Both the position numbers and the translations under genes were made by a program. From Ectocarpus siliculosus (taxonomy: Eukaryota > Sar > Phaeophyceae > Ectocarpales > Ectocarpaceae), in contig FN649733.1 of NCBI GenBank assembly GCA_000310025.1, positions 1,401,351-1,465,350 of the forward strand: a stretch of 64,000 nt of DNA, in the 5' to 3' direction. The stretch's first letter is position 1. Each line of letters starts with the position of its first letter. The notes under the pieces are model-generated. The model made no database searches. It was not told where the DNA came from and saw only the letters and a program-made list of their open reading frames with translations. Below are positions 13,301 through 24,500 of this stretch, piece by piece.

Positions 13301-16300
13301 TTCGTCGATCCTGCCGACATGCTGTCGCTGGCTGGGGACCATACCCCTGTTTCGTCTGGCTAACGGTTTTTGTACGCTCCGTTGGCATCCGGTTTGTCCA
13401 CGTTGTTGTCGGCATGTCACAGGTAACTGTCGTAAATACCACAACGCCGCACACCAGGGAACTGTTCTTCTAATCTCAGGGCGTACATAAAAAATAATAT
13501 TTGAATGGGAAAAGTTGAGAAACAATAGTTCAGACTACTGGGTCAAGAGTGGAGGACTTGCACTTATCGTACTCGAATCCTGCTGTTTTCTACCTCTCTA
13601 TACAAGATAACGTCAAAAGCTTCAGCGCATGATCAGGAGTGAAGGGCGCGCAATCTCGTGTTCGTTTCCCTCCCCACCCTACCCCCCTCGCACGAAAAAA
13701 CACTAAATGGCGCCATCGGGCGAGCGGCTGCCATGCCAAGGCATGCCGCTTTTCGCTGCTGCCAGACACCCACCTTGACCATCGTCAGGCCCAAGGGGTT
13801 CGGCCGATGTGGGCTCCGCGTCCCCAGGACACCGATCCTCTTGCCCAGGCGAGGAGGGCTGCGCACGAAGGAGGCGGAGAGGAAGTGGCGCAAGGAGGGG
13901 AAAGGGGGCGAAATGGGGAAGACCGAGGGAACGCGCTTAGCGTTCATCACGCTCGGTTATCACACCAGCGGCGTGGGAGGCGCACAAGGTATAGGTCATG
14001 CCCTCGCGTTTAAGAGCCGAACCACTGGGCCATTGAGCGAGTATGTATTTCAGGGCTGTCAAGGTATATGTAAGGGAGATACTCGACGATCAGGCACGGC
14101 AATAGCCTGACATTTCGAGGAGTGAGACTAGCACCCGGGGGGAACGTCGATCAAGGCTGACGGTAGCAGCCCTGACCCACTCTCACTACCGCAGACCCCC
14201 CATGGCAAGAGCCGCCACGTTTTCTCTCAATTTTCCACCCTGCGGAAAACACTCACCAAACTTTGGTCAGGAACGTTTGCCTGAGCTTGTGCCTCGGCCG
14301 CCGGTACTCCCTGGCTCCGCCGCCCCACCTTTCCAACTGTCCCTTCACCCTCACGCCCTCCGTCGAACCCGTCGCCTTCGCCGGTGCCACTTTCCCTTCC
14401 CCCTGCGCCCCTTCCTCCCCCGCTGCGGACGCCGCCACCGCCGCCGCCGGTCTTTCCTCCGCAACCCCGTTGACCGTGGCGTTGGTGTTGTCGTGGAAGA
14501 CGAACACGAGCCAGATGTGGGAAAAGTCCGTCATTCCTATCAGCGCGGGGTAGCCCACGATCCCCCGGTCCAGCGTTACCTGTGCCGAGAGGCGCGCCAG
14601 CGGCAGGGGGTGGGGGTGGGGGTGGGGGAAGGAGGGTGTACTCATAGTCGTGCATAACGTAGTCGTTAGACCATTGACCTCGCATCCCTACAAAGCCGGG
14701 ACGGAGCACGCCGGGTTCTCACCGGGCCAGGCTCTCACATCACCAAGCGCGAAGGGGGGGGGGGGGGGAGTTGGCGCGCTCTTCGTAGGAGACGTGTTGC
14801 TTGTAGAGGTACGGTCGGTTGAGGACGCCAATTTGGGGACAAAATAGACCGGGGAGCACAAATACATAAACGCATGGTGGGGGGTCAAGCGACGCATGGC
14901 GGTGGGGAGGGGGGGGGTGGGGCTCTTCGTTCAACGTGGCAGCAGACATTGTACCATCAAGCAGCAGTTGTTTCCTTCCGCAGCCACAAAATGCCGACGT
15001 TTGCGCTCCTCCCGCGGACGGTTAGCGGTAGAAAGTAAAAACAAGCAATCGAGCGCAGCGACCAAGACCCCACCAAGATACAAACACAGCGGTCGTGAAA
15101 CTACCGAGTCCACCCACGCGGGCGAGACCCACAAACCGGCGAGTGACCCATGTGGCCGCGCGTTCCCAGATAGCCTAGCCCCTAGCAAACGTCGATCCGC
15201 GGTGGTAATAGGGTCTCGGCGGGAAAATTCAGCAGCATGAACTGCTCTGCAGCCCCCCCCCTCCCCCCCCCCCGGGGATTGGAATGTTGCACGTGGGACG
15301 CTGTTCAGCCGACTTGCCTTTCCCCTCGAAAGGGGCGTTATGCTCCCCTGCCTAGGCGTTCCTCTTCGATCTCTGAACGGGGTGCTGCCGACGGCGTGAC
15401 CGTTTGACGGCGAGAAACGACAAGCAAAGAAAGAGAGAGTAAGAGAGAGTAAGAGAGAGAAAGAGAGAGAGTTGGGGGGGGGGGGGGGCAAAAAAAAAAA
15501 AAAAAAAAACCCCAACCAAAGTTTTTTCCAAAATCAAGGCGGGACANNNNNNNNNNNNNNNNNNNNNNNNNNNNNNNNNNNNNNNNNNNNNNNNNNNNNN
15601 NNNNNNNNNNNNNNNNNNNNNNNNNNNNNNNNNNNNNNNNNNNNNNAGGGAAGAGAGAAAAATAAGGAAAGTGGGGGGTGGGGGGGGCAGAGAGAGAGAG
15701 AGAGAGAAGCGCAAGCAAATGTTTCGTCAGAGCTCAAGCAGGACGAGGAGGGGGCCGGTGAACCGCCAAAACAAGATGGGACGGAAGAAAAAAAAGCAGA
15801 ACTCAGTCAAGACGATAAGTATACCTCATCCTAGCTAAATCATTTGAACAGCTCGAGTACAATCGGCGTGGTTTTGTTCTCAGTTCTAGGCCAGGGCGCC
15901 GTCACAAGCCGCCCACCTGATAGTCCCGATCGCCGTGAAATTGTAGCCGTCCTCCTCTTCCATTTCCTGACAAAGGGGTCGCACGCAATCATGGGTAGAC
16001 GCGACATGTGCAGTGGTGGTTGGATGATAGGGAGAAGGGTACGACACAAACGGGTCGGCACGACGGATGGCCTTTCCTCTCGGTCCCGAGAAAAAAGGGC
16101 GCGCACCCACCGGTCAACAACGCAGAACCCGAGAAACTACCAAGCGCGCGGCAGGCGGAATGGAACGCATGGAGACACTCACTTGCTTTTCCGCGCGGAG
16201 GCGTCTCTCTGCCTCGGTGCGCCCTCTTCGCTCCTCGGCCCGCTGCCGCCCCTCCTCGGCAACCTGCCTGTCCAGCTGGCGGATTTTGGCCGCTCTCGCC

Positions 16301-16536
16301 TCGAGCTCACCCTCCTTCAGCCAGCGTGCGTGGGCGGGGCAGGCGGGGCGGGGTGCGTGCCGGGCGGTGACAATATAAGGGCTAGCTGCAGGCCGGTGAA
16401 AAAAACCCTGATGGTTCTCGGAACGTGGTACGGAGTGGGACGCTTGTACGCCCCTTGGCTTGCGCACGACTGCGACACTCCCTGCGATCGTCACCGTGAC
16501 AATGCGCTGCCTCGCCGGCTGGGGGAAACAGTCCAT
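10362..16536 (-). CDS. TrmO/TsaA-type tRNA N6-methyladenosine-37 methyltransferase, eight exons
   Basis: Family members methylate t6A37 of ANN-decoding tRNAs using SAM. Exons (minus): 16183-16536, 15917-15966, about 15290-15384, 14257-14579, 13774-13858, 12747-12815, 10942-11148 and 10362-10499 (stop TGA). Family motifs appear in order: YNFTAIGTIRS, RRGTPRQGSI, GMTDFSHIWLVFVFHDNTN, PPRLGKRIGV, GTRSPHRPNPLGL, SGVDLVDGTP and IIDIKPVVPHD with VPEWV. The last exon carries the family C-terminal strand region (QDVRSVHQ, DELYECCFDG). Exon 1 adds a charged predicted coiled coil (about residues 73-118, KEGELEARAAKIRQLDRQV) not typical of bacterial TrmO. The ATG at 16536 sits in a GCCATGG context. Phases agree at every junction except the donor of the 15384 exon, which I could not place. 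The 14257 exon has an A/G/E-rich insertion between the SHIWL and PPRLG motifs. Confidence 0.8.
11757..12118. repeat. Foldback element, about 175-bp inverted arms
   Basis: The left arm (from 11757) and the reverse complement of the right arm (to 12118) align along their length, for example TGTGCTCCATTGCG, GTTGTGTT-GGCATGGGTGCT and GTGGCG. The centre is near 11937 with almost no loop. It lies wholly inside the TrmO intron 11149-12746. It is either a foldback transposon or a palindromic MITE; no terminal duplication is certain. Confidence 0.75.
14606..14750 (-). mobile_element. SINE copy B in a TrmO intron, sense to the gene
   Basis: Read on the minus strand it gives GCGCTTGGTGATGTGAGAGC ... 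CCGTCCCGGCTTTGTAGGGA ... GGTCAATGGTCTAACGACTA ... GAGTACACC and then a C-rich tail. A further C-run (plus-strand G-run 14754-14769) precedes its 5' end. The C-rich tail ends about 25 bases before the splice acceptor of the 14257-14579 exon. Confidence 0.8.
15473..15546 (+). repeat. Low-quality duplicate of post-gap sequence (assembly artefact)
   Basis: A G-run, a single C, a 20-base A-run, then CCAAAGTTTTTTCCAAAATC and AAGGCGGGACA. This follows, base for base with homopolymer errors, the sequence after the gap at 15672-15746 (G-run, CAGAGAGAG, GCAAATGTTTCGTCAGAGCT, CAAGCAGGACGA). It is best read as the degraded end of a sequencing read left in the scaffold. Confidence 0.7.
15547..15646. other. 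Assembly gap, 100 N
   Basis: Exactly 100 N, a size commonly used for gaps of unknown length. It falls in the TrmO intron 15385-15916. The false duplication on its left side suggests the two contigs really overlap. Confidence 0.99.
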
Positions 16537-16659
16537 GGCGTTGCTTGACGAAGCCGGCCACACGCCCCTCCATGAGAAACGACCAACAACGACTCGGGGC
16601 ACTCTCTGCAGGGTTGTAACGGTGCCACTGCTGTGCCCAGCCTCATCTTCAAGCGAGAA

Positions 16660-16681
16660 CACACACACACACACACACACC
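16660..16681 (+). repeat. (CA)n microsatellite
   Basis: Eleven CA dinucleotides just upstream (in gene sense) of the proposed TrmO start. Confidence 0.9.
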
Positions 16682-16764
16682 ATTAGTCGACACCAGCAAG
16701 GAAGCCGCTTGGTCGGGAACCCACGACACGTACTACTGCTGTGTCCTCGCCATCCAACGTGACC

Positions 16765-17375
16765 GTCCCAGCACCCGTCAATGAACGACACGGCCGGGCC
16801 GGCAAGCGCTAGATACTCGGCGCAGCTTGTTGTGCCTCACGAACGACTTTCTTCAACGGTATGGTCGCGTCCGGCTCGCTGGGGACCAACGCTGGAGGCG
16901 TACACTGGGGCAGCGCTAGCACTCACCAGAAACACACCGTGACTAGAGATCCCCCCCCATCAGCTACGTGCACATCATCGTGCATTCGTATGCATATTGC
17001 CCCCAAACGGCATGCCGTTGGACCAGTCCCTGAGCCGTCTCGTTTTCGCTGCGACTTATACGCAAGCTCGCCAAACTCAGACAACAGCAGTAGCGACCCG
17101 CGAGGTTGCGTATCGGCCGTAGCCGAAAACGAAGTCTCAGAGACTGGTCCCATGGCATGCCGTTCTGTGATGATGCACGTTGCGGGTGAACTGGGGGATC
17201 TCCTGTTGCGGTGAATTGTTCGTGCTGCTGCGGTGCAACCCTCCAGCAGCGTTCGTCCCCAGCGAGCCAGATGCCACCATGCCATCGAGTCAAGTCGTTC
17301 GCGACGCACAACAAGCGGCGTGGAGTAACTAGCCTTTGCCGGCCTGGTCGCGTCGCCTTCGACGGGTGTTGGTGT
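16765..17375. repeat. Long imperfect inverted repeat, about 300-bp arms
   Basis: The left arm (about 16765-17070) pairs with the reverse complement of the right arm (about 17097-17375). Shared blocks in order are CACCCGTC, GGCCGGCAA, GCTTGTTGTG, CGAACGACT, GGCTCGCTGGGGAC, AACGCTG, GATCCCCC, ACGGCATGCC, GGACCAGTC, TCGTTTTCG and ATACGCAA. The loop is about 25 bases, centred near 17083. Transcription would give a long hairpin RNA. It lies 230 bases upstream of the TrmO start and could be a foldback transposon. Confidence 0.75.
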
Positions 17376-18105
17376 TGAAATATTTGGCACTAACGTAGTT
17401 TCAGCATTTGGTAGTCAGCTTGAATACTCCAAATATTAATATTGGCAATGTCGCTATGTCATGTCGTAGACAAATTTGCGTGTGGTCTGTCATACTCGGA
17501 ACACCTACAAGCCTACAGCAGCAACATTCCCAAGAGTTAGGACGGTCACGTTTCGGATGGCGAGGGATCGTACGATGGGCGTGACATGCCATGGGCTCCC
17601 AACCAAGTGACTTCCTTGCAGGGGACGACCAATGTTGTGGGCCTACATGAAGAAATAAACTGGGAAAAGCAATGGCGTCGTTGCACCCTGCCACTCGTTC
17701 TGCTATTCTGGAAGATTTCGAGCTTTGAGAGTCGGGGTGTGTGATATCCAGTGTCACATATGCACACGTAGCGGATATACTACTATCGGTGCATGTCTTA
17801 TCATCAGCTTGTTTTATGTATATTACGAGGCACATCGGTATATGACAATGCAAGATAATCCAGACGAAAGACTAGCTGGGCATTCTTTGCGTGCTACGGC
17901 AGGTGTACTCAAATTACCTTGACATGCACCATGTGAACTACTGCTGTGTAGTAGTACCGACTACATTCTCGGGTTTGCCTGATCGCGCTCTCGCGCCAGG
18001 CCCTATGCATACAACTAGTAGATGCAAAGTTTGCAGGTCCAGTCGGGAGAAAGAAACAGGAATGAAATACGTCGGAAAAAACAATCACTGTAGCGTGTGG
18101 CTTAC

Positions 18106-18286
18106 GCCTCGGTATCTTGGGCGCAACGTCTGCACCGCATACCTTTTGCTGGAGGTGCGAAGCCAAGGCGACCCGTCCGCGCAAGGCGAGCGCCGCTGCT
18201 GCGACACCAGCAGCACCAACCAACAATCCAGCGGCAAACGCCGTAGACACTTTTTCACCAGCAGTATTCAGCGGGAGGTTCTTCAT
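18106..18286 (-). CDS. Hypothetical membrane protein, one exon
   Basis: From an ATG at 18286 the minus strand reads MKNLPLNTAGEKV, then a hydrophobic Ala/Gly segment (STAFAAGLLVGAAGVAAAAL), then a basic LRGRVALASHLQQK stretch and CGADVAPKIPR. A good donor (C then GTAAGC) closes the exon at 18106; the next exon was not found. The segment suggests a single-pass membrane protein. It is divergent from the SDR gene that starts 295 bases away. No family was recognised, and an upstream exon joined at an AAG acceptor before the ATG is possible. Confidence 0.4.
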
Positions 18287-18502
18287 AACCTTGGATGATA
18301 GGTCTGGCACGTATCGCTGTCGTCGAACGTGCACTGCACGTTCACCTGTCGACTCCTTAGACCAGCTGCGGCTGGGGCGCTGTGCCGGCGTGCCGCTGGC
18401 TCGCTCTTTCTGACAGTCCTGTGATACGCCCCCCCCAAATAAATACTGTCTGTCGTGCTTCCCAAACGACACCCTGGAGCCAGCTCACACAGCTCAGCTG
18501 CC

Positions 18503-18544
18503 ACGTTACACGTTACACGTTACACGTTACACGTTACACGTTAC
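18503..18544 (+). repeat. Six tandem ACGTTAC units in the SDR upstream region
   Basis: Six exact heptamers end 36 bases before the SDR ATG, between two divergently arranged genes. Each unit has an ACGT core like those bound by bZIP-type factors in plants. A regulatory role is inference; it may be a simple minisatellite or 5' UTR sequence. Confidence 0.85.
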
Positions 18545-18580
18545 CTGCCTCCCTCTTCCGCCGTTACTGCCGTGTCGACG

Positions 18581-21500
18581 ATGCCTTTGGCCGATGCCGT
18601 GTTTGCGACCATGCTACCTGTTGCGGTCCTATGGTCGGCTGTTTCCAGGCCTGCTGCCTGGCTTCGTGGGAAGGACGCGACATCGCCGCTACCGCCGGAT
18701 GTTGACCTCTCAGGTAAAATGTCGTCTAGGCATCTACAGTATGCATAGGGAGGCAGCAACTGGCACACCTTTCATCTCTACCTGTCAGGACATCGAGTCC
18801 TGCATGCACACAGGTATACTTTGAAGTGTACGAAATAGGCATGCGTTCAGCAAGGCCATATATCCCTGAGAACTGCTACTGGGGTCAATTGCGTAGTAGA
18901 TACTTTGCTGGAAGAATATGGACGCGCAAAATGTACTGACGCCTGAAATCACCCTCCCCCCCGTCTTTACGGCCGACCGACGGGGGTGAGCGCCGCTGTG
19001 TATGCGTGCGCGCGGCAAACTCTGGCCGGCACGCCAGGTCTCTGTTGTTCTTAGCGGTTGCTGTAAGGGGGTGGACGGCGCTTGTAGTGCAAATCACGTA
19101 CTGTAGTTTCGACTGAAGCTACAAGTATCAGGGAGCAAGGGTCGAGCACCCCCACCCGACCCTTGCTCCCTGATACTTATATTATAACAATCGTTCCGAA
19201 ACAACGCCCTTAGATTGTCTCGGCTCAGGCTGGCGGCGTCATTCTAATGGTCAGCCGGAGAGTGCAGTCGAGGCTATTTTTCAACCCGTACACCCCACGA
19301 GCATCGCACGCATGCAAGTAGTACCGGCGAAACAATGCCCCCCCCCCCCAGTGGTCAACGGATGACTTTGTTGGTATGTCGGACACCCCTGAGGGACTGC
19401 AACTGCAAATTGACGCGGCGAAAAAGTTTACTGATAAGTGGAGATTGTCTGCCAACGTTACGAAAAGTGCCGTCATGGTATGCAACGAGGGCAGGGAGGA
19501 ACCAGTAGAACATAAATGGAAGTGGGGGATCGAGGAGATTGCAGTAGTGGACCAGTACACATACCTCGGAGTAGAGATCGCAAAAAATTGCTCGTGGAAT
19601 GCACACATGTCCAAGGTAGCGGAAAAGGGCAAAGCACGAGCAGGGAAGCTGCACCCAATACTCGCAAACCGGCACCTTGATACACGCATCAAACTGACGG
19701 TTTTGAAGAGCGTAATCGTACCGCCGCTGGAGTACGCCGGAGAAGTATGGGAAGGAAATAAGAAGGTAGTGAAAGAACTCGAGGCGGCGCAGATGAAAGC
19801 AGCGAAAATCATCCTAGGATGCTCCAAGCGCACAAGTAATGCAGCAGTCAGGGCAGAATTGGGGATCCAATCCCTACGGTCGGGAAGAGACGTAAGGAAG
19901 CTGACATGGCAGTACCGCATGTGCGGGATGGGAGAGGAGAGGTTGCCGAGAATAGTATGGGAGGCGAAGTGGGCAAACAAAAAGAGGGGTAGACAACCCA
20001 CGGAATGGGTCAAGGTTGTAGAGGACGTATGGAAGGGATTGGACATCGACGAATATGAAACGCTGGAAACGGAGGGTCTACAGGGGTTCAAGAAGAAGAT
20101 ATCTGTTGCTTGTGCCGAGAGAGAAGAACAGAATCTAAGGAAAGAAACCAAGGATAAGGAGGGTCTAGAAGTGTACGGAATGTTGAAAGAAGGAATAGGG
20201 TTCAAGGATTACCTACATGGACCAATGGATGCAGGGACAAAGCTTAAGGTCAAATTCAGGACCGGGGACATAGGCCTTCGCGAACGTCGACGAAGACATA
20301 GGACGGTAGACGACGAAGACGACAAGTTCAAATGCGATTGCGGCTTCGAATGCGAAGACAGTGTTCATGTAGTCGCGGAATGTCCGTGGTACGAAAAGGA
20401 GAGGGAAGTGTACATGACTGAGCTGGGAAGAATACAAGGGACGTACAGGGAGATGTTTGAGGCATGGAATAGAGAGGAGAGGACGGTAGCGGTACTGGGG
20501 AGTAGAAAGTGGTTTGAAAAAGCGGGAAGTGACATCGGTAGGATAGACAGACTAGGAAAGACATTTTTGAGCCACCTTTGGCAAAGTAGGAAGGAACGAT
20601 TGACCATCGGTGATCGGTCCTGTGGGAACAATGCTCCGTCCTCTCGAGGACGCGTGGTCAATGGTCTAACCGCTAAGGCATGCAAAGCATAAGAGTACGC
20701 CCCCCCCCCCAGTGGTCAACCCCAAGTAATGCTGACGGACATCAGTCTTCCGAGCAACATCAGCCTAGTGCAGTCTTGGTACGTTACCCGTTGCACCCGA
20801 GCTGGCGCACACGGGGATACAACAAATAAGAGACACCAGCGTGCCGAGCTCGCCCACAAACTAAAGAAACTCACCGCTGTGTCGCCATCCCCCTGCCCTA
20901 TCTGTGTGTCATGCTGTGCTCCAGGGCGGGTGGTGATCGTGACAGGGGCGAACACAGGTGAGTTATTGTCGGTGTGGAATGCGTTTTATCCCCTTAAGAA
21001 AAAAGACAAAATATCGGTACGTATGCACATAGAGGGTGTCCCCTAGCGCGAGATATGTATCTCGTGTTGGTGTTTTTAGCCGTCCAGCTTGGGGGGGACC
21101 GCTCGCGATACAATTTCCCGCCGTAGACGATGTCGCCGAAGGACCTCTCCTGCAGCTCTGACAGAGACCACGTATCACTTCTGTAGGAGGTGTTAGGACA
21201 AGCAGCCACAGATGCCCAGTGCTGCTTTGCAATGCCAGCAGGCAGCGCACATCGAGATGCTAGCCACATGTCCGTCTGGCTCGGCAGAGCCCAACGGTAA
21301 TAAAAGCGGGCCATCATTTGTGCCTTTTTTTAACATGCATGACTCTGAGCGTGATGTGCAAGAATCTTTCAGCTTGATTGGCTTGGGCCGCATTGTTTAA
21401 AACTAGAAAATTCGAGAGAAGCCCTGCACTGTCTCTGTTGGTTCGAGCTTCCAGGGTGCTTGGTTGTCAAGCGCTTGCATGATTGTGGGTTGAGGCGTTG

Positions 21501-24500
21501 TTAAATTCCGTGGTTGAATCGCTTCTGCCGTCCGGACAGTTGGCGTGCCATGAAACGACAGAGTGCAGTGGAATTGACCCTTTTCAAGGGGTCACATCTC
21601 CCCCAACGTCTGTCAAGGATGATTCCCTCTTTTCACATTAGTGTCGTGACGATGAGATGTCTAAATATGGTGGCGAAAGATCCGGGTTGGATTCGGCCTC
21701 CAACGTACAAACAATGGTCGGGGACTAAGAACAGATTTTCAAACTTGTGGTTTAGTGTGGTAGACAGCAAGTATGCACGTGGTGCCCCCTTTTCTCAACA
21801 CTATCGGGAAACATTCCGTGCATATTGCTGTCTGGACACCCTGCATCATGGTTTCCGTGTTTGCATCTCACCCACCACGAACGACTGCCGTATGGCGAAT
21901 TTTCCCAGGGATTGGCAGCAGGACTGCGTTTAACCTCGCCAAAGCCGGGGCCAAGGTGATCATGGCTTGCCGGTCGCTTGAGCGTGGCGAAAGCGCTCGC
22001 CAACAGCTGGAGGAGGAGATGAGGTCCGTGCTCTTTTTGCTGTGCTCACGTCTTTTTAGTTTGATTGTAACCGTGCTCTTTTGCTATGCTCACGCGTTTC
22101 GGTTGGATTGTCATCATCCGCGCGCATGGGTGAAGTAAAACGTGACAGTTGGGTGCCCTCTATCGTGCGGGTATGTGCCAAGCGCTTTCTATTCGTTACA
22201 CTAACCATCTTGATTATTATTATTCCATATGTGCCAGCCAAGTTCGCCATCATACGGGGCACCTACGCTTTTTGACCCGCGCTATGGAGGGCACCCGACT
22301 TTTCCCGTTACCTGCGAGCCGGATTGTTCCTGATCGCATCGTGCGTCGAGGCGATTGAAACATTCACGTTTACACCGACATCGTGAAGGGTATAGTGTGC
22401 CCCGCTCCCATTCCGACACGCCTGAGACGCTGAATTTCACAGCAGGCACCGTGTTGTATTCGCACAGTGTGTGTCCCCTCACCGGTTTTGGCCATTTCTG
22501 AGAAGAATTTTGCCTTGCGCAGCGTCGGTGAGCTAGCTCGTTCAAAACAAAGACGTTCTTGGTAACATGGCGGCCGTTTTTTGATGGGTGGACTGCCTGG
22601 GCCGAACGCCGAAACTTACTGCCCTCCCTAATTCCCACGAGAAGAGTCACGGCACCCTGCTTAGCATTCGCCCGTCTCGTGGGCCGTGTCGCGTTCCGTG
22701 GCCATGTCCAGCTCTTTTTGTTCGTGTTCGACGGCGTGCTCATTGTCTGGAGCTCCTATCGAGTCGATGGAAAACACGGCCATCCAGGACAGGGTCCTGG
22801 CAACGTGGACGTTGTGCCTCCCGCTCGCACTCGTGGATGGCCATGTGTTTCGTTGACTCGATGAAGCCAGACCTTGGAGCATGCCGTCGAACGAACGCAA
22901 ACAAGACAGCTCTGCGAGACGATGTGCGAGATAATCCGTCCGTATGTTTCTCCTCTTGTGTCGTGATCAGGGAAACGTTGTCGAAGGTGGAAGGCGGAGG
23001 CGGCGCGTCCGCGGCGCGGCAAGGCACGCTCGAGGTGATTGATTGACATGTGTATCACCGGTTGAGAATACCTGGCCAAATTACCACAGACCAAGACGGA
23101 ACAGTTTCGTAGGCTACTTCCGTGGCATGTTTGGAGGAATTTTTTGTGTTTGTACTCATGCATTGAAGGGTATTTTGCCCTTGTGATACGTGTATCCCGC
23201 TGCTTGGGCAAGAACATTTCAAACCATTACATGCTCGCTCGTTGAAAAGAGGTGGCCACAATGATCGCACTTCCTTACTACCATAGGACGGGTTCTGTGG
23301 AGATATTTACGGTACAACACTGTATCCAACGTCTGTCGAGGTCGACCCCCCCCTGTCACACTTTGTAGGGGGGGTTTGTTGTCGGGGATAGGCGTTTGTC
23401 GTCTCGCAGGTACTGTGTGATCTGACAGGCAACCAGGGGGAATGCCTCCAAAGTTCTATGGTTGTTCTCGAGAGATTTTATTTCGACGCGATACCCCAAT
23501 CCCGCTGGTGCTTGTGTTCGTGCGCGTGTCTACTGGGGCGTCACTACCAATAGGTCATGAAGTGCGATCTGAGCGAGCTGGAATCTGTGCGCACATTCGC
23601 TCGGGAGTTCAAGGTCAAACACGGCGATCGACTCGACGTACTCGTCAACAACGGTAAGTGTTGTTCTTGCTTAAACGCTTCGGTGGGGGGGGTTGTGCAA
23701 CGGTTTTCTATTCTCAAACCACGGGCAGGTTCTGGCCCGGCCTACATGTTCTCTGTCCTTCCGTGGGTTGTGGCTCGGTTTTCGGTTGTCAAATCCACGG
23801 GCAGGTATGACTGGCCCAGGCTATCCTCTGTCTGTTCGTCGATCTCTGCCTGTTTTTGTGAAAATCATAGTGTCATAGGAGGCGGGAAGACGTGGTATTT
23901 TTATTTTGCGATGTCGTGCTTGCATCAGGCCGGAAGGTTTCGTCTGTGCTCGGCGGAGAAGGCTCGTCGTTTACGGCGACGAAAGTGCGATGGACGCGAT
24001 GCTGCTAAGCACAAACGCGCCCTTCTCGTGAAAGGTCGCCCATATCGGCCAAGGACTTTTTACCAACACTCAGGGGTTTCAACGTTTGAGGACATCAGCG
24101 AAAATGAATAATGATCATTAGTTTTTTTTCCCATCATCCCGTTCATGTAACCATCGCGTCTACGTACGTACCTTACGATCGCCTCCCAACCGCAGAGCTC
24201 CGATCTGGGGTGTTCACACAGACCGATCCATGAAGGTTGCAGCATCCCCTTGTCTCAAGTACACCGAAAGCAGAGTCAACTGCTAAACCACACCCACTGC
24301 TTCGTGCCGCCCACTTCCTCCCTCTCCGCCCCCCGCCCTCCCTCACTTTGCAAAAACAGCTGGGGTTGGAATCACCGACGGTCCCCGGGTGACCGCCGAT
24401 GGCCTGGACCTCGTCTTCGGGGTGAACTTTGTGGGGCACTTTTGCCTCACGAATGAGCTCTTGCCGCTCATCCAATCCACCCCGGCTGCACGGTGCGGAA

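Noticed and set aside
18503-18544. Tandem heptamers as a CRISPR-like array
   Set aside because: The units are contiguous with no spacers, and the genome is eukaryotic.
19225-20205. A 326-codon open frame on the minus strand
   Set aside because: It lies antisense to the LINE reverse transcriptase frame, which has clear RT-family motifs. The antisense reading has none and is a shadow.
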